DNA of 18,302 nt, from contig JAEVYU010000072.1 in the NCBI GenBank assembly GCA_023392595.1, positions 1 to 18,302 of the forward strand. The letters are read 5' to 3'. Made by a program: the position numbers and the translations under genes. Source of the stretch: Bacillota bacterium (GTDB lineage Bacteria; Bacillota; UBA4882; UBA8346). Below the pieces are notes generated by a model, which was not told the DNA's origin, searched no databases, and worked only from the letters and a program-made list of their open reading frames with translations. Below, in pieces: positions 1-7,176 of this stretch (positions within the stretch are counted from its first letter, which is position 1; each line of letters begins with the position of its first letter).

Positions 1-29
1 TCCATATCGCTGAAAGTTTGTTGTTTCAT
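1..29 (-). mobile_element. IS5-type transposase, 5' end only
   Basis: Only the first nine complete codons are inside the window (reads MKQQTFSDM). This start is typical of IS5-group (IS4/IS5, DDE) transposases, which begin MKQxTFSDxEY. An AAGGAG Shine-Dalgarno site lies about six bases before the ATG (complement of 35-40), which supports a real start. No terminal inverted repeat is recognisable between the ATG and position 300, so the element's end is not located. The identification rests on nine residues and on memory of the family, so it is moderate. If right, an insertion sequence borders the accessory zone on its left. Confidence 0.55.
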
Positions 30-53
30 GGATTTCTCCTTGATTTTGTTACC

Positions 54-181
54 TTAATTATACGATGTCTCGCAGTTATGTTCCAGAAATCCCTTGAATT
101 GTTCCGTTTTAATCAGTGATTCCTTAATATCTTCCTCCACTTTTGCAACTCCAATCTTAGCTTTTTCGACTGATAATAAGC
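54..181 (-). pseudogene. Possible C-terminal gene fragment upstream of the transposase
   Basis: On the minus strand an open frame of about 42 codons runs from a stop near 182 to a TAA at 54-56. It reads in part EKAKIGVAKVEEDIKESL and then KTEQFKGFLEHNCETSYN. The composition (charged, helical) looks like coding sequence, but there is no ATG and no ribosome binding site. I do not recognise the family. It could be the 3' remnant of a gene cut when the neighbouring IS arrived, or chance. Low confidence. Confidence 0.25.
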
Positions 182-217
182 TTCTTATCTAAAAAATACT
201 TTTTTGCTTCAATTCTT

Positions 218-267
218 TCTCCGTGTCTCTGTGGCCAAAAAGCATTTAGGCCACAGAGACACAGAGA
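218..267. repeat. Long perfect-but-one hairpin (REP-like element)
   Basis: The arms 218-236 and 249-267 are inverted copies of 19 bases differing at one position (TCTCCGTGTCTCTGTGGCC against the complement of GGCCACAGAGACACAGAGA), with a 12-base loop. No T-tract follows, so it is not an ordinary terminator. Similar GTCTCTGTGGCC hairpins are, from memory, recurrent intergenic repeats in several bacterial genomes. It stands just before a GC-rich repeat (284-314) that occurs again at 3287-3316. Confidence 0.8.
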
Positions 268-283
268 TAAAACCTATTTTTAT

Positions 284-314
284 CCTTTCACGTGCCCCGG
301 CGGGCCGGGGTGGG
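284..314. repeat. GC-rich intergenic repeat, copy 1
   Basis: CTTTCACGTGCCCCG is shared exactly with copy 2 at 3288-3302, followed in both by a GGGCCGGGGTGG segment. In this copy CCCCGG and CCGGGG form a short stem with a four-base loop. It is GC-rich in an AT-rich region and lies between genes in both places, as expected of a REP-type repeat. The rest of 30-480 holds the hairpin at 218-267 and a doubtful gene fragment; I see no supported gene in 315-480. Confidence 0.65.
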
Positions 315-480
315 TGAGGGTGACTCTATAGTAAATGAACTCACTTTACAAAGATAATCAAAAAGAGCACCAATGATATGATAAGTAATCCTATTTATTC
401 TTTCCTTTTTGATACTAAATCGGCAACAAACATTTCCGATGCTTATCTTCACCAAATTTCTCATATGATTTCCTAAATAT

Positions 481-921
481 TCATCCTCGCTCCATATCCC
501 GAAAAACCGGTGTTCTTCTCATAAAATGAGTCCCCTCCGGAGCTCTCCTAAAATTAAATTTTTCATAAAACGGAACCATCGGATCTTGACAGCATAGTTC
601 TAGGCGCTCAATGTCTTTTAAGTATTTATGCCCAAGTAGAGTCTTCAACAAAATCCTGCCGTATCCCAGAGCTCTATAGTTTTTGGATATCATTACGTCA
701 TAAATTGTCGCTCGATAAATACAATCCGATAAAAACCTGGCAAAGCCGATAATTTCATTACTGTCTTTGTTAATGCATGCGATAATGTTACTGTTTTGAA
801 GCATTAATTTTACATCTTCAACCGTCCGTTCTTTTGACCACCATTCGTTTCGGCACATCTCTAACAACTGATTGATTTGTTCTTCAGTAAGTTTGTCGAC
901 TATGTAAAAATCATCACTCAT
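481..921 (-). CDS. GNAT-family N-acetyltransferase
   Basis: A 146-residue single-domain protein of the GCN5-related N-acetyltransferase fold, expected to move an acetyl group from acetyl-CoA to an amine; the substrate is unknown. Motif A is visible at residues 76-95, with the acetyl-CoA pyrophosphate-binding turn RALGYG (83-88), and a C-terminal FYEKFNF (118-124) contains the usual late tyrosine. Length is normal. The ATG is preceded by a GGAGGG site, which fixes the start. It is cytoplasmic and reads in the same direction as the methyltransferase upstream (50 bases away), so the two may share a transcript. It is one of four GNAT genes in the window and one of only two that are intact. Confidence 0.88.
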   Translation of the reverse strand: MSDDFYIVDKLTEEQINQLLEMCRNEWWSKERTVEDVKLMLQNSNIIACINKDSNEIIGFARFLSDCIYRATIYDVMISKNYRALGYGRILLKTLLGHKYLKDIERLELCCQDPMVPFYEKFNFRRAPEGTHFMRRTPVFRDMERG

Positions 922-987
922 TTTTTCCCTCCAAAAAGAAACTGTGTTACTGACGTTAATACAGCTTAGCGCCCCTTTTGACGAAGA

Positions 988-1920
988 TTAGGGTTTTCTT
1001 GCCAGGTATAAGTCGATGGTGTCATAAACATTTATTTTACCGCCAAAACTGTTGATTGCCTCCTTTATCTCTTCGAAAAATAACATCCGCTGATCCTCTC
1101 TTAGTGCTCTATGATCGGAGTACGTGTTAAGAAGCGAAACATACCCTTCAGCATCAAACGTTCTTGTTCGATGATACAATTTGAAATTTACATCAACAAA
1201 TCCATATTTCTCAATGGTATCAGCGATTTCTTTGCATTTTTCTTCATTGTATTCTGTCGCCTCATTAGAATGTGGCATGTATTTGGAGTATAACTCCTGC
1301 AAAGCAACATGCAACGCTTGGTTTCCTTTATCTTTATAGGGATGGTTCATAAAACGGGCAAATACGCCTCCACACTTTAAAAATCTAAAAACTTTCGGAT
1401 AACCTATATTTTCCGGTATCCAATGAAAAGCCGATGCGGAATAAATCATATCCAATGAATTATCGGGGCATTCATAGTCTTCAAAAGCCATATTTTTGAT
1501 TTCAAAATTCTTATAATCCTCAAATTTTCTTCCGGAATACGCTGCTAATTGATCGCCTAATTCAACAGCAGTAAGATGGCAATTGGTTTTAAGTATCGGG
1601 AAAGTGGCTTGACCTGTTCCAATACCTATCTCAAGCACACGGCTGGTTTGATTCAGATCAGAAAAATCCACAAGATCCGTAAATAACTGTGGAACATATG
1701 TTGGTCGCAATTGATCATACTCGGCCGCAACTTCATTAAATGTAAGTCTCAAATCCATTATAATTGCACCTCCAATATGATAAGGCCCTTCGCCTTTTGT
1801 GCCAATAAAAATGCCATCAATAATTTTTCCTTCGTTGGTTATCTTAAAATAATTTCCTCCTCGAATTGCTTGAGTTACATTTTCTGGGACATCATATCCA
1901 GGGGTCCATTTTTCACTCAT
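988..1920 (-). CDS. Class I SAM-dependent methyltransferase with 54-residue N-terminal extension
   Basis: The open frame from the ATG at 1920 encodes 310 residues. The last 256 form a class I methyltransferase: SAM-binding motif I VLEIGIGTGQA, an acidic residue at the end of strand 2 (AVELGD), and a post-motif region DMIYSASAFHWI. Homologues, as I recall them, start at MDLRLTFNEVAAEYD, which here is an internal ATG at 1758 with a perfect GGAGGT site (complement of 1768-1773) nine bases upstream. The first 54 residues (KWTPGYDV...GEGPYHIGGA) are unrelated to the fold. Either an upstream gene lost its stop and became fused, or the enzyme is made from the internal start. The ATG at 1920 overlaps the stop of the preceding gene (ATGAGTGA), so the extension is probably translated by coupling. 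Substrate unknown. Confidence 0.82.
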   Translation of the reverse strand: MSEKWTPGYDVPENVTQAIRGGNYFKITNEGKIIDGIFIGTKGEGPYHIGGAIIMDLRLTFNEVAAEYDQLRPTYVPQLFTDLVDFSDLNQTSRVLEIGIGTGQATFPILKTNCHLTAVELGDQLAAYSGRKFEDYKNFEIKNMAFEDYECPDNSLDMIYSASAFHWIPENIGYPKVFRFLKCGGVFARFMNHPYKDKGNQALHVALQELYSKYMPHSNEATEYNEEKCKEIADTIEKYGFVDVNFKLYHRTRTFDAEGYVSLLNTYSDHRALREDQRMLFFEEIKEAINSFGGKINVYDTIDLYLARKP

Positions 1921-2206
1921 TATTAAACAATCTTGCAAATCCTGAATAGGGTTCTAAAGCAATCATTTCAAAAGCAATTAATCTTTCTTTTACTAAAGGT
2001 AATGTATTCAAAACCTTTTCGGCTTCATTGAGATCCTTACATTCAAGAATTATTATTGCGTTATGAGTGTTTTTATCAAAATATATCTCACGAAATATCT
2101 CAGATTGATAAAGTTCCCACACACATAAAGCCTCTGCTTTCAAATGGGGTTTAAAATCATCATCGGATATATTTGGCATTTCTTTTTCAATCGCTAATAT
2201 TTTCAT
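1913..2206 (-). CDS. Small dimeric alpha/beta-barrel protein (muconolactone-isomerase-like)
   Basis: A 97-residue protein beginning MKILAIEKE. It contains a KAEALCVWELYQSEIFREIYF core, an ILEC strand, LPLVKERLIAFEMIALEPY and a GFARLF tail. This pattern matches, from memory, the small ferredoxin-like (dimeric alpha/beta barrel) proteins related to muconolactone isomerase and YciI. True function is unknown, and an isomerase activity should not be assumed. The ATG at 2206 has an AGAGGT site seven bases upstream; a TTG two codons earlier is less likely. Its stop overlaps the start of the methyltransferase open frame by four bases, so the two are translationally coupled. It is divergent from the isochorismatase gene across a 115-base spacer. 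Confidence 0.65.
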   Translation of the reverse strand: MKILAIEKEMPNISDDDFKPHLKAEALCVWELYQSEIFREIYFDKNTHNAIIILECKDLNEAEKVLNTLPLVKERLIAFEMIALEPYSGFARLFNNE

Positions 2207-2321
2207 CCTCAATACCTCTGTGATTATTTTCTATAAGCATACTTGATTCACCCATTGGCTTTATACGGACACCATACCCACTGCAAATACATATAATGCC
2301 TATCATGTTTTAAGCATAGCC

Positions 2322-2969
2322 GTGAGGGAGATGAGTGTTTTGCTTTTTAAACCAAATCCTAATCATACCGCCATTGTCATCACAGACCCCCAAAATGATT
2401 TTCTAAGTCCTGGAGGTAGAGGCTATCATCTGACAAAGAATAACATTGAGAAAAACAACACCATCCAAAACCTTGAACTATTAATGAACACCGCCCTGAA
2501 TAAAGGTTATCAGCTTTTCATATCACCCCATTATTTATACCCTCATGATTGTGGTTGGCAATTTACAGGAAATGAACAAAATATGTTATTAGGCCTTGGA
2601 GTCTATCAAAAGGAAAATTCGTATACACCACCGTCTGTGGGCGCTGATTTTGTTCCTTCTTTCAAACCTTATATTCTGGATAGGAGAACCGTCGTTTCAA
2701 CTCCACACAAGGTTGCCAGCCCCCAAACCAATGACTTGGTTTACCAGTTACGCCAACACAGAAAAGAGAAGACGATTATTGCAGGAGTGCTCTCCAACAT
2801 TTGTGTAGAGTCCCATATGAGGCATTTAATCGAAAATGGGTTTGAAACTGCTGTCGTATACGATGCCACTGCAACGATAAGTGAAAGGGATTTTCAAGCA
2901 GCCTTTACCAATTACAAAGCATTTGCCAGTGTAACTTGGACAACACGGGAAGCCATCTCACATTTGTAA
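2322..2969 (+). CDS. Isochorismatase-family cysteine hydrolase
   Basis: A 215-residue protein of the isochorismatase/nicotinamidase superfamily, whose members hydrolyse amide, ether or carbamoyl bonds with an Asp-Lys-Cys triad. All three are present: D22 in TDPQNDF, K130 in STPHK, and C161 in SNICVESHMR. The family's non-proline cis-peptide region (GVLSNIC) precedes the cysteine. Length is normal for the family. Substrate cannot be told from sequence, so I avoid naming it a nicotinamidase. The start is uncertain: GTG at 2322 or ATG at 2331, since GAGGGAG lies between them and too close to the ATG. A TATAAT at 2292-2297 may be its -10 box, but no good -35 is visible. It stands alone on the plus strand. 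Confidence 0.88.
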   Translation: MREMSVLLFKPNPNHTAIVITDPQNDFLSPGGRGYHLTKNNIEKNNTIQNLELLMNTALNKGYQLFISPHYLYPHDCGWQFTGNEQNMLLGLGVYQKENSYTPPSVGADFVPSFKPYILDRRTVVSTPHKVASPQTNDLVYQLRQHRKEKTIIAGVLSNICVESHMRHLIENGFETAVVYDATATISERDFQAAFTNYKAFASVTWTTREAISHL

Positions 2970-3053
2970 AGCCTTGACTTTGCCAGCACATTAGCCTTTA
3001 CTATTTAAAAAATACTTCGAAGCCTAAAAGATCAATTCTCCCGCCGAGGCGTC

Positions 3054-3187
3054 GGGGCTGTCCCAAAAGTAAATTTTAACGATAAAGAAATACAATATAT
3101 TGAAATCAAACCATTCGATGAAGTCGCGTATGTACGCGATATATATTGTATTTCTTATTGATTCTGAATTGCTTTTTAGACAGCCTC
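3054..3187. mobile_element. MITE-like element with about 47-bp imperfect terminal inverted repeats
   Basis: The 134-bp segment starts GGGGCTGTCCCAAAAG and ends with the complement of GAGGCTGTCTAAAAAG. These termini resemble IS1182/IS5-group transposon ends. The inner parts of the arms are perfect: AAGAAATACAATATAT at 3085-3100 and its complement at 3141-3156. The centre carries a small CGCGTA/TACGCG palindrome. There is no reading frame for a transposase, so it would depend on one encoded elsewhere. No clear target-site duplication is visible at the flanks, which may have decayed. Confidence 0.75.
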
Positions 3188-3286
3188 GCAGACGCTGAGA
3201 AAAGACGAAAAACATTGTTAAAAAAACTCTGTGCGCCTCACCAGTGGAGACGGCGCCCCCGCGGGAGAAAAACAACTTATTCTCAC

Positions 3287-3316
3287 CCTTTCACGTGCCC
3301 CGCCAGGGCCGGGGTG
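3287..3316. repeat. GC-rich intergenic repeat, copy 2
   Basis: It shares CTTTCACGTGCCCCG and GGCCGGGGTGG with copy 1 at 284-314. Here CCCCG and CGGGG pair around a seven-base loop. In the same gap, an ACTCTGTGCGCCTC stretch near 3225 faintly recalls the GTCTCTGTGG hairpin beside copy 1. The remainder of the 2970-3478 gap (about 3188-3286 and 3317-3478) holds no gene that I can support. Confidence 0.6.
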
Positions 3317-3478
3317 GACGACAACTTAGAAAATCTAGAAATCGATGCGGTTTTCTCCGGACTTGAGCAGTTCCCCAATACTGGTGTCATTCCAAAAGAT
3401 CTTTGCTTGAAAAGCCTAAAAAATAAGATACTTATGACAATTATCTGATGTTTTATGGTCTGAATCTCAGAAACGCCG

Positions 3479-4078
3479 CTAGTTGTTATGGGAAGTTGGA
3501 AACCCCGAAAAACATCTCATGATGAATTGTCCCTTATCTCTGAATATCTCGGTATATCCGGCTGTTATAAAAGAGGAACGAATTCCTGTATATCCTTTAC
3601 ATCCTGACAAATCCTCTGTTGGATCGATTGGATATGCCTCCACAATCTTGGCTCCCTGAGAAATAGCATAATCTGTTGCAGCAAGGATGAGGGGCACCAT
3701 TAGACCTTTATGTCTAAATGACTCTCCAATAAAGAAACAGACAATCGCCCAAACTTCGTTATCCTCGGCCTTATCTAACTGAGGATAACTATTATGTAAC
3801 TGTGGAAAATTGCTCCTAGGTCCAAGCGAACACCATGCAGCGGGCTGCTCTCCCACATATGCTAAGAGCCCCGGAATATTCCCTGTTTGTACTAACCCCT
3901 TCATAGCGTTTTTATTTCCATCTCCGAGTTGTTTTTGAAACTTCTTTTCTGGAATCCTCCACCACATACACCAACAACCTTCGTATGCACCATTCTCTCC
4001 AAACAAACTTACGAAGTTCTCCCAATTCTCGAGTGTCAAAGGACGAATCTCAACCTTTTTTCTTTGCATTGGGTACAT
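3479..4078 (-). CDS. GNAT-like N-acetyltransferase with CWCMWW motif
   Basis: A 199-residue protein. The N-terminal EIRPLTLENWENFVSLF opening is typical of GNAT proteins, and a CWCMWW signature follows at about residues 35-40, seen from memory in a distinct branch of Firmicute GNAT proteins. Motif A is atypical: FIGESFRHKGLMVPLI replaces the usual Q/RxxGxG/A, with RHKG as the turn. A C-terminal cysteine-tyrosine patch (GCKGYTG) may mark substrate binding. Acetyl transfer is therefore likely but not certain. An AAGGAA site lies about 13 bases before the ATG, rather far. A hairpin (4136-4173) lies upstream. The gene is monocistronic by position. Confidence 0.75.
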   Translation of the reverse strand: MYPMQRKKVEIRPLTLENWENFVSLFGENGAYEGCWCMWWRIPEKKFQKQLGDGNKNAMKGLVQTGNIPGLLAYVGEQPAAWCSLGPRSNFPQLHNSYPQLDKAEDNEVWAIVCFFIGESFRHKGLMVPLILAATDYAISQGAKIVEAYPIDPTEDLSGCKGYTGIRSSFITAGYTEIFRDKGQFIMRCFSGFPTSHNN

Positions 4079-4135
4079 TTGATATCATCGTTCCTTTCCA
4101 TCCAATTTCACATAACCTCCACCCGATCCTGACGT

Positions 4136-4173
4136 TTTCAAAACCGCGTGGCGAAGCCGACTTGGTTTTGAAA
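4136..4173. repeat. Perfect 10-bp inverted repeat
   Basis: TTTCAAAACC (4136-4145) and GGTTTTGAAA (4164-4173) are exact complements around an 18-base loop that itself contains GGC-GAA-GCC. There is no T-tract on either side. It lies 58 bases upstream of the GNAT start at 4078. It could be a decayed mobile hairpin or a cruciform regulatory site; function unknown. I see no gene in the 4079-4353 gap. Confidence 0.6.
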
Positions 4174-4353
4174 CTGTGAGCGTGACTGCTTCATGAATAA
4201 ATTTCATTGAAAATGCATCATGACTTGACAGAATACTTTCAAAGTGCAGCTGTGACTCATCTTTTATCCCAACTCACTTTTCCAACTTCATAAAGCTTAT
4301 TCCCTTAATCCGTAACTATAATCCTGTGTTACGCGATGAAAACAAAAAATTCC

Positions 4354-5313
4354 TTATAAAATCGCAATCTTTTTTCCTTTTTCCAAGTATGATTGCCTGG
4401 CCGCAACCGCAATTTTCAGTGAATGATATGCAGTTTCAATCCCCAACAATTTCGGGTCAGTCTTTCCAGTAACACAATCTATGAAATACCTGCATTCGGG
4501 CTCATAAGGATCATAATCCGGTATGATTAGTTTCTGCGGATTTCCTTTCTCCGGATATAATGTAACATTATTAACCGGTCCATTTAAGCCCCAATACCAA
4601 TTTAATTCGATAGCCCCTTTTTCACATCCAATTCTAAGGCTGGTACTAAAGGGAAAACTTTCCGGCATTATCATACTACCTTCTAACGCCACGGAAATAT
4701 CATCATATTCCAATAAAACAAAAATATTCTCATCGTTCCCGTCTACGGTCTTAGTTCCCAAACTTATGACAGCATTGGGTTTGCCAAGCAGCCAGTATAA
4801 AAAATCGAACTCATGGATCATTAAATTCACTATCATATCTTTACCTGACCCATACGCCTGGGAACGCCTATTGGCAAAAATCGCTTTGGGTTTGCCCAAT
4901 TTCCCTGACTTTATGTAATCATGAATATACTTATATTGGCTTTGAAATCTATCATAAAGCGCTACCAATAATAATCGATTATTTGATTCGGCGGCTTTCA
5001 GCATGTCTTCCGCTTCCCCGGCGCTATAAGCTAACGGTGTCTCACAAAAAACATGTTTACCCTTATTCAAAGCCGCAATAACATACTCCCCATGAATTGC
5101 TGTAGGGTAACAAACGTCTATGGCATCAACCTCATCACCGTTTATTAAATCATAAGGATCCGTATAAGCCTTGGTTTCCAGTGATTTTGCAGCTTCTATC
5201 ACTTTGAATTCATCCCTGCCAACAATTCCTTTCAAGACTACATCCGGGAATGTCTTAAAGATACTCGCATGCATTTTCCCCATATATCCAGCGCCTAATA
5301 TACCGATTCTCAA
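4354..5313 (-). CDS. Gfo/Idh/MocA-family oxidoreductase, TTG start
   Basis: An NAD(P)-dependent sugar-type dehydrogenase of about 319 residues. The N-terminal Rossmann fold shows RIGILGAGYMGKMHA, and the C-terminal alpha/beta domain follows, with NLMIHEFDFLYWLLG holding the conserved His/Asp pair. The family's usual EKP motif, whose lysine takes part in catalysis, reads CETPLA here: threonine replaces lysine, so activity may be altered. I place the start at the TTG at 5313, with GGGAGG seven bases before it; an ATG at 5331 has no ribosome binding site and would overlap that site. Substrate unknown. It lies downstream of the frameshifted GNAT gene (5575-5981) and the hairpin terminator at 5477-5505, so it is probably its own transcript. 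Confidence 0.85.
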   Translation of the reverse strand: MRIGILGAGYMGKMHASIFKTFPDVVLKGIVGRDEFKVIEAAKSLETKAYTDPYDLINGDEVDAIDVCYPTAIHGEYVIAALNKGKHVFCETPLAYSAGEAEDMLKAAESNNRLLLVALYDRFQSQYKYIHDYIKSGKLGKPKAIFANRRSQAYGSGKDMIVNLMIHEFDFLYWLLGKPNAVISLGTKTVDGNDENIFVLLEYDDISVALEGSMIMPESFPFSTSLRIGCEKGAIELNWYWGLNGPVNNVTLYPEKGNPQKLIIPDYDPYEPECRYFIDCVTGKTDPKLLGIETAYHSLKIAVAARQSYLEKGKKIAIL

Positions 5314-5469
5314 AATGAAGCCTCCCTTCATTCTACAGCCAACTCACCAACGTGATAATATTCTCTATATTGTTTAAAATAACCTGTATTTTTTAGTTAT
5401 CTAAAATAATCAAATATAAACTAAATTCTTGTTCCCAATCTGGCCTTGGTTTCGGCTTTTTTCAAAACC

Positions 5470-5505
5470 CATGAAAAAAGAGCGTTCAAGAATCGATCGC
5501 TCTTT
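5470..5505 (-). terminator. Rho-independent terminator (hairpin family copy 1)
   Basis: On the minus strand AAAGAGCG and CGCTCTTT (5498-5505 and 5477-5484) form an 8-bp stem with a 13-base loop, followed by a T-run (TTTTTT). It lies about 70 bases after the stop of the GNAT pseudogene and would end that transcript. The same AAAAAAGAGCG...CGCTCTTT design recurs at 10308-10338, 12104-12135 and 13658-13684. A second inverted repeat, CTTTTTTCA/TGAAAAAAG, abuts it. Confidence 0.8.
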
Positions 5506-5574
5506 CAATGATGATATAAAATTTGCCAGAGTCACATCGACCCCCTATAGGGTTCTCTGTGATGGCGGCACACT

Positions 5575-5981
5575 TTACGGCCTTCTTCTCATTAATTTTT
5601 CCGGTTCCCTGGTAAAACCAAATTTCTCGTATAATCCATGGGCATCCTGGGTCCCCAAAATCCCGGCTAAATCCCGTAAAGGTTCCGATTCCACAATCGA
5701 TTGGACCAGCCTTTTCCCAAGTCCCCGGCCCCGGTAGGCTTCATCGATATAAACATCGGCCAGATAATACATGGTGGCCATGTCGGTCACTGCCCGGGCG
5801 AAGCCGATTTGCAATCCATGGTGATACATTCCAAAACAAAGTGAGTTTCGGATGGTCAATTCAATCGTATCTTTCCTGCGCTCATTAGCCCAATAACTTT
5901 TGGCCAGAATTCCTGGATCCGTTCGATCGATAACAAAGTTTTGTCATCGCTTACCCGATATTCCCCATCGGTCCAATTCAT
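5575..5981 (-). pseudogene. GNAT N-acetyltransferase broken by a one-base deletion
   Basis: The intact part, about 94 residues, has a clear motif A: DVYIDEAYRGRGLGKRLV with the RGRGLG turn, then GLYEKFGF near the end. Upstream, in another frame, lies a good start (ATG at 5981, GGGGGA site seven bases before it) reading MNWTDGEYRVSDDK and LLSIERIQEF. The two frames join with one base missing near 5908-5909: adding a base gives ...EF-LAKSYWANERRKDTIEL... and a normal 135-residue protein. So this is either a recent pseudogene or an assembly error. Without the repair only an N-terminally truncated domain could be made, from a TTG lacking a binding site. Confidence 0.82.
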
Positions 5982-6172
5982 TTATAATTCCCCCTATGCT
6001 ATTGCCGCTAATCCTTTTGCACTGGTATGATCTTTCATTAAGATATATGATAAATATATCTATACATGTTGAAATAAATAGTGACCACGATGCCTATTTC
6101 TACCTAACTCTTGCTCTTCCCCGAAGATGTCGTTCAAGGTAGTTATTTCAGTGGAAGAGTATGCTTTAAAAT

Positions 6173-6751
6173 TTAATAATTCAAAACGCCAGTTTCTTTT
6201 GTTTTTTGTTGCCTCAACCTTAAATACCACAGTAATAACACAAGCCCAATAAAATTAATGCCTATACCGATTTGACCAAATGTAAAAGTAAAACCCAATT
6301 CAAACATAATCATTGTAAACTTAACGTTTAATATTTTATATTCAAAACATGTAATATATAAAGCTTTCAACAGTAAATCATTTTCACAGCCAATTTTTAT
6401 CCACCTGATTATTCCTAAAATACCTAAAATCAATTCTATTAAAATCAGTATATACCCTATTATAAGTCCGATAGACATTAAACTAATCAATTGTCCATCG
6501 CTTTCAAATCGAAGTAATCTCAAAATTCTCGGAAGTGAAAAGATGAAGCTATATATGGCACTTCCTGCGATAATCATTAAAAAAACACTTATGAAAAAAA
6601 GCCCTCTGAAATGTATTTTATCTTTAATGCTTTTTATAACTTGCGATACGCTTTTCCTTTTCTTCTTTATTTCTCCTGTAGTAAAGTTGTAACCACAATC
6701 ACAGTATTCCACTCCACTTGGATAGTACGCTCCACACTTTGGACATCTCAT
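6173..6751 (-). CDS. Zinc-ribbon membrane protein
   Basis: A 192-residue protein. The first 22 residues form a short zinc ribbon (CPKCG then YCDCGYNF; cysteines at 3, 6, 17 and 19). A lysine-rich linker and three or more membrane segments follow, at about residues 50-71, 88-118 (possibly two helices) and 148-177. The start is set by a GGAG site seven bases before the ATG at 6751; an in-frame extension upstream overlaps the regulator gene and lacks a site. The Cro/C1-type gene ends 16 bases upstream in the same direction, so they form an operon. Family and function are not recognised; zinc-ribbon membrane proteins often act as sensors or scaffolds, but that is inference. Confidence 0.7.
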   Translation of the reverse strand: MRCPKCGAYYPSGVEYCDCGYNFTTGEIKKKRKSVSQVIKSIKDKIHFRGLFFISVFLMIIAGSAIYSFIFSLPRILRLLRFESDGQLISLMSIGLIIGYILILIELILGILGIIRWIKIGCENDLLLKALYITCFEYKILNVKFTMIMFELGFTFTFGQIGIGINFIGLVLLLWYLRLRQQKTKETGVLNY

Positions 6752-6767
6752 GTTTGTTCTCCGGATT

Positions 6768-6995
6768 TTAAATTGTATTTTCGGGATTATATTCAATAAG
6801 ATCGGATAGCTTGCATCCAAACACATTACATAGCTTAATCAATGTCTCGAGCTTCGTACTTTCAACATCGTTTTCCCGATAAAGCTTATTAATTGAGTTA
6901 CGGCTAAGACCCGATAATTTCATCAGGCCTGAAATGTCGTCAATCTTATGATCAGCCATCAATCTTCGTAAGTTGCATTTTAACATTCTTCCCAT
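6768..6995 (-). CDS. Cro/C1-type helix-turn-helix regulator
   Basis: A 75-residue protein made almost wholly of one XRE-type DNA-binding domain: NLRRLMADHKI, then the helix-turn-helix DISGLMKLSGLSRNSINKLY, then KLETLIKLCNVFGCKLSDLIEY. This short solitary form resembles the small Firmicute family with the KLCxxFxCxxxDLxEY ending. It probably binds DNA as a dimer and may control its own operon. The ATG at 6995 follows AGGAG by six bases; a GTG one codon earlier is less likely. It is followed after 16 bases by the zinc-ribbon membrane protein, suggesting a regulator-membrane partner pair. Operator sites would lie in 6996-7170. Confidence 0.85.
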   Translation of the reverse strand: MGRMLKCNLRRLMADHKIDDISGLMKLSGLSRNSINKLYRENDVESTKLETLIKLCNVFGCKLSDLIEYNPENTI

Positions 6996-7176
6996 CACTC
7001 ACTCCTATGGTCAAATAAGCACCTACGTTTACAGCGGTTAATGAAGGGGTGAAAACTTGATGATTCAACTTTCTTCTTCGAATCAATTTCTTTGAATAAC
7101 ACCCCGTCAACGGGAACGCTCCTGTTAGTTGCAGTACTTGACCCCTCACCCAAAAATCATTAAACCAGGGATAACT

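Noticed and set aside
288..464. 58-codon minus-strand frame starting ATG at 464 with an AGGA six bases before it
   Set aside because: It runs into the GC-rich repeat for its last 12 codons, matches no family I know and has no coding-like pattern; probably chance.
2292..2297. TATAAT as promoter of the isochorismatase-family gene
   Set aside because: No acceptable -35 hexamer or TGn extension; position is plausible but not enough to annotate.
3146..3448. 100-codon plus-strand frame
   Set aside because: It starts inside the MITE-like element, passes through the repeat copy and has no ribosome binding site.
6952..7149. 65-codon minus-strand frame upstream of the regulator
   Set aside because: It overlaps the Cro/C1 gene start in another frame and has no binding site; the stretch is better read as its promoter region.
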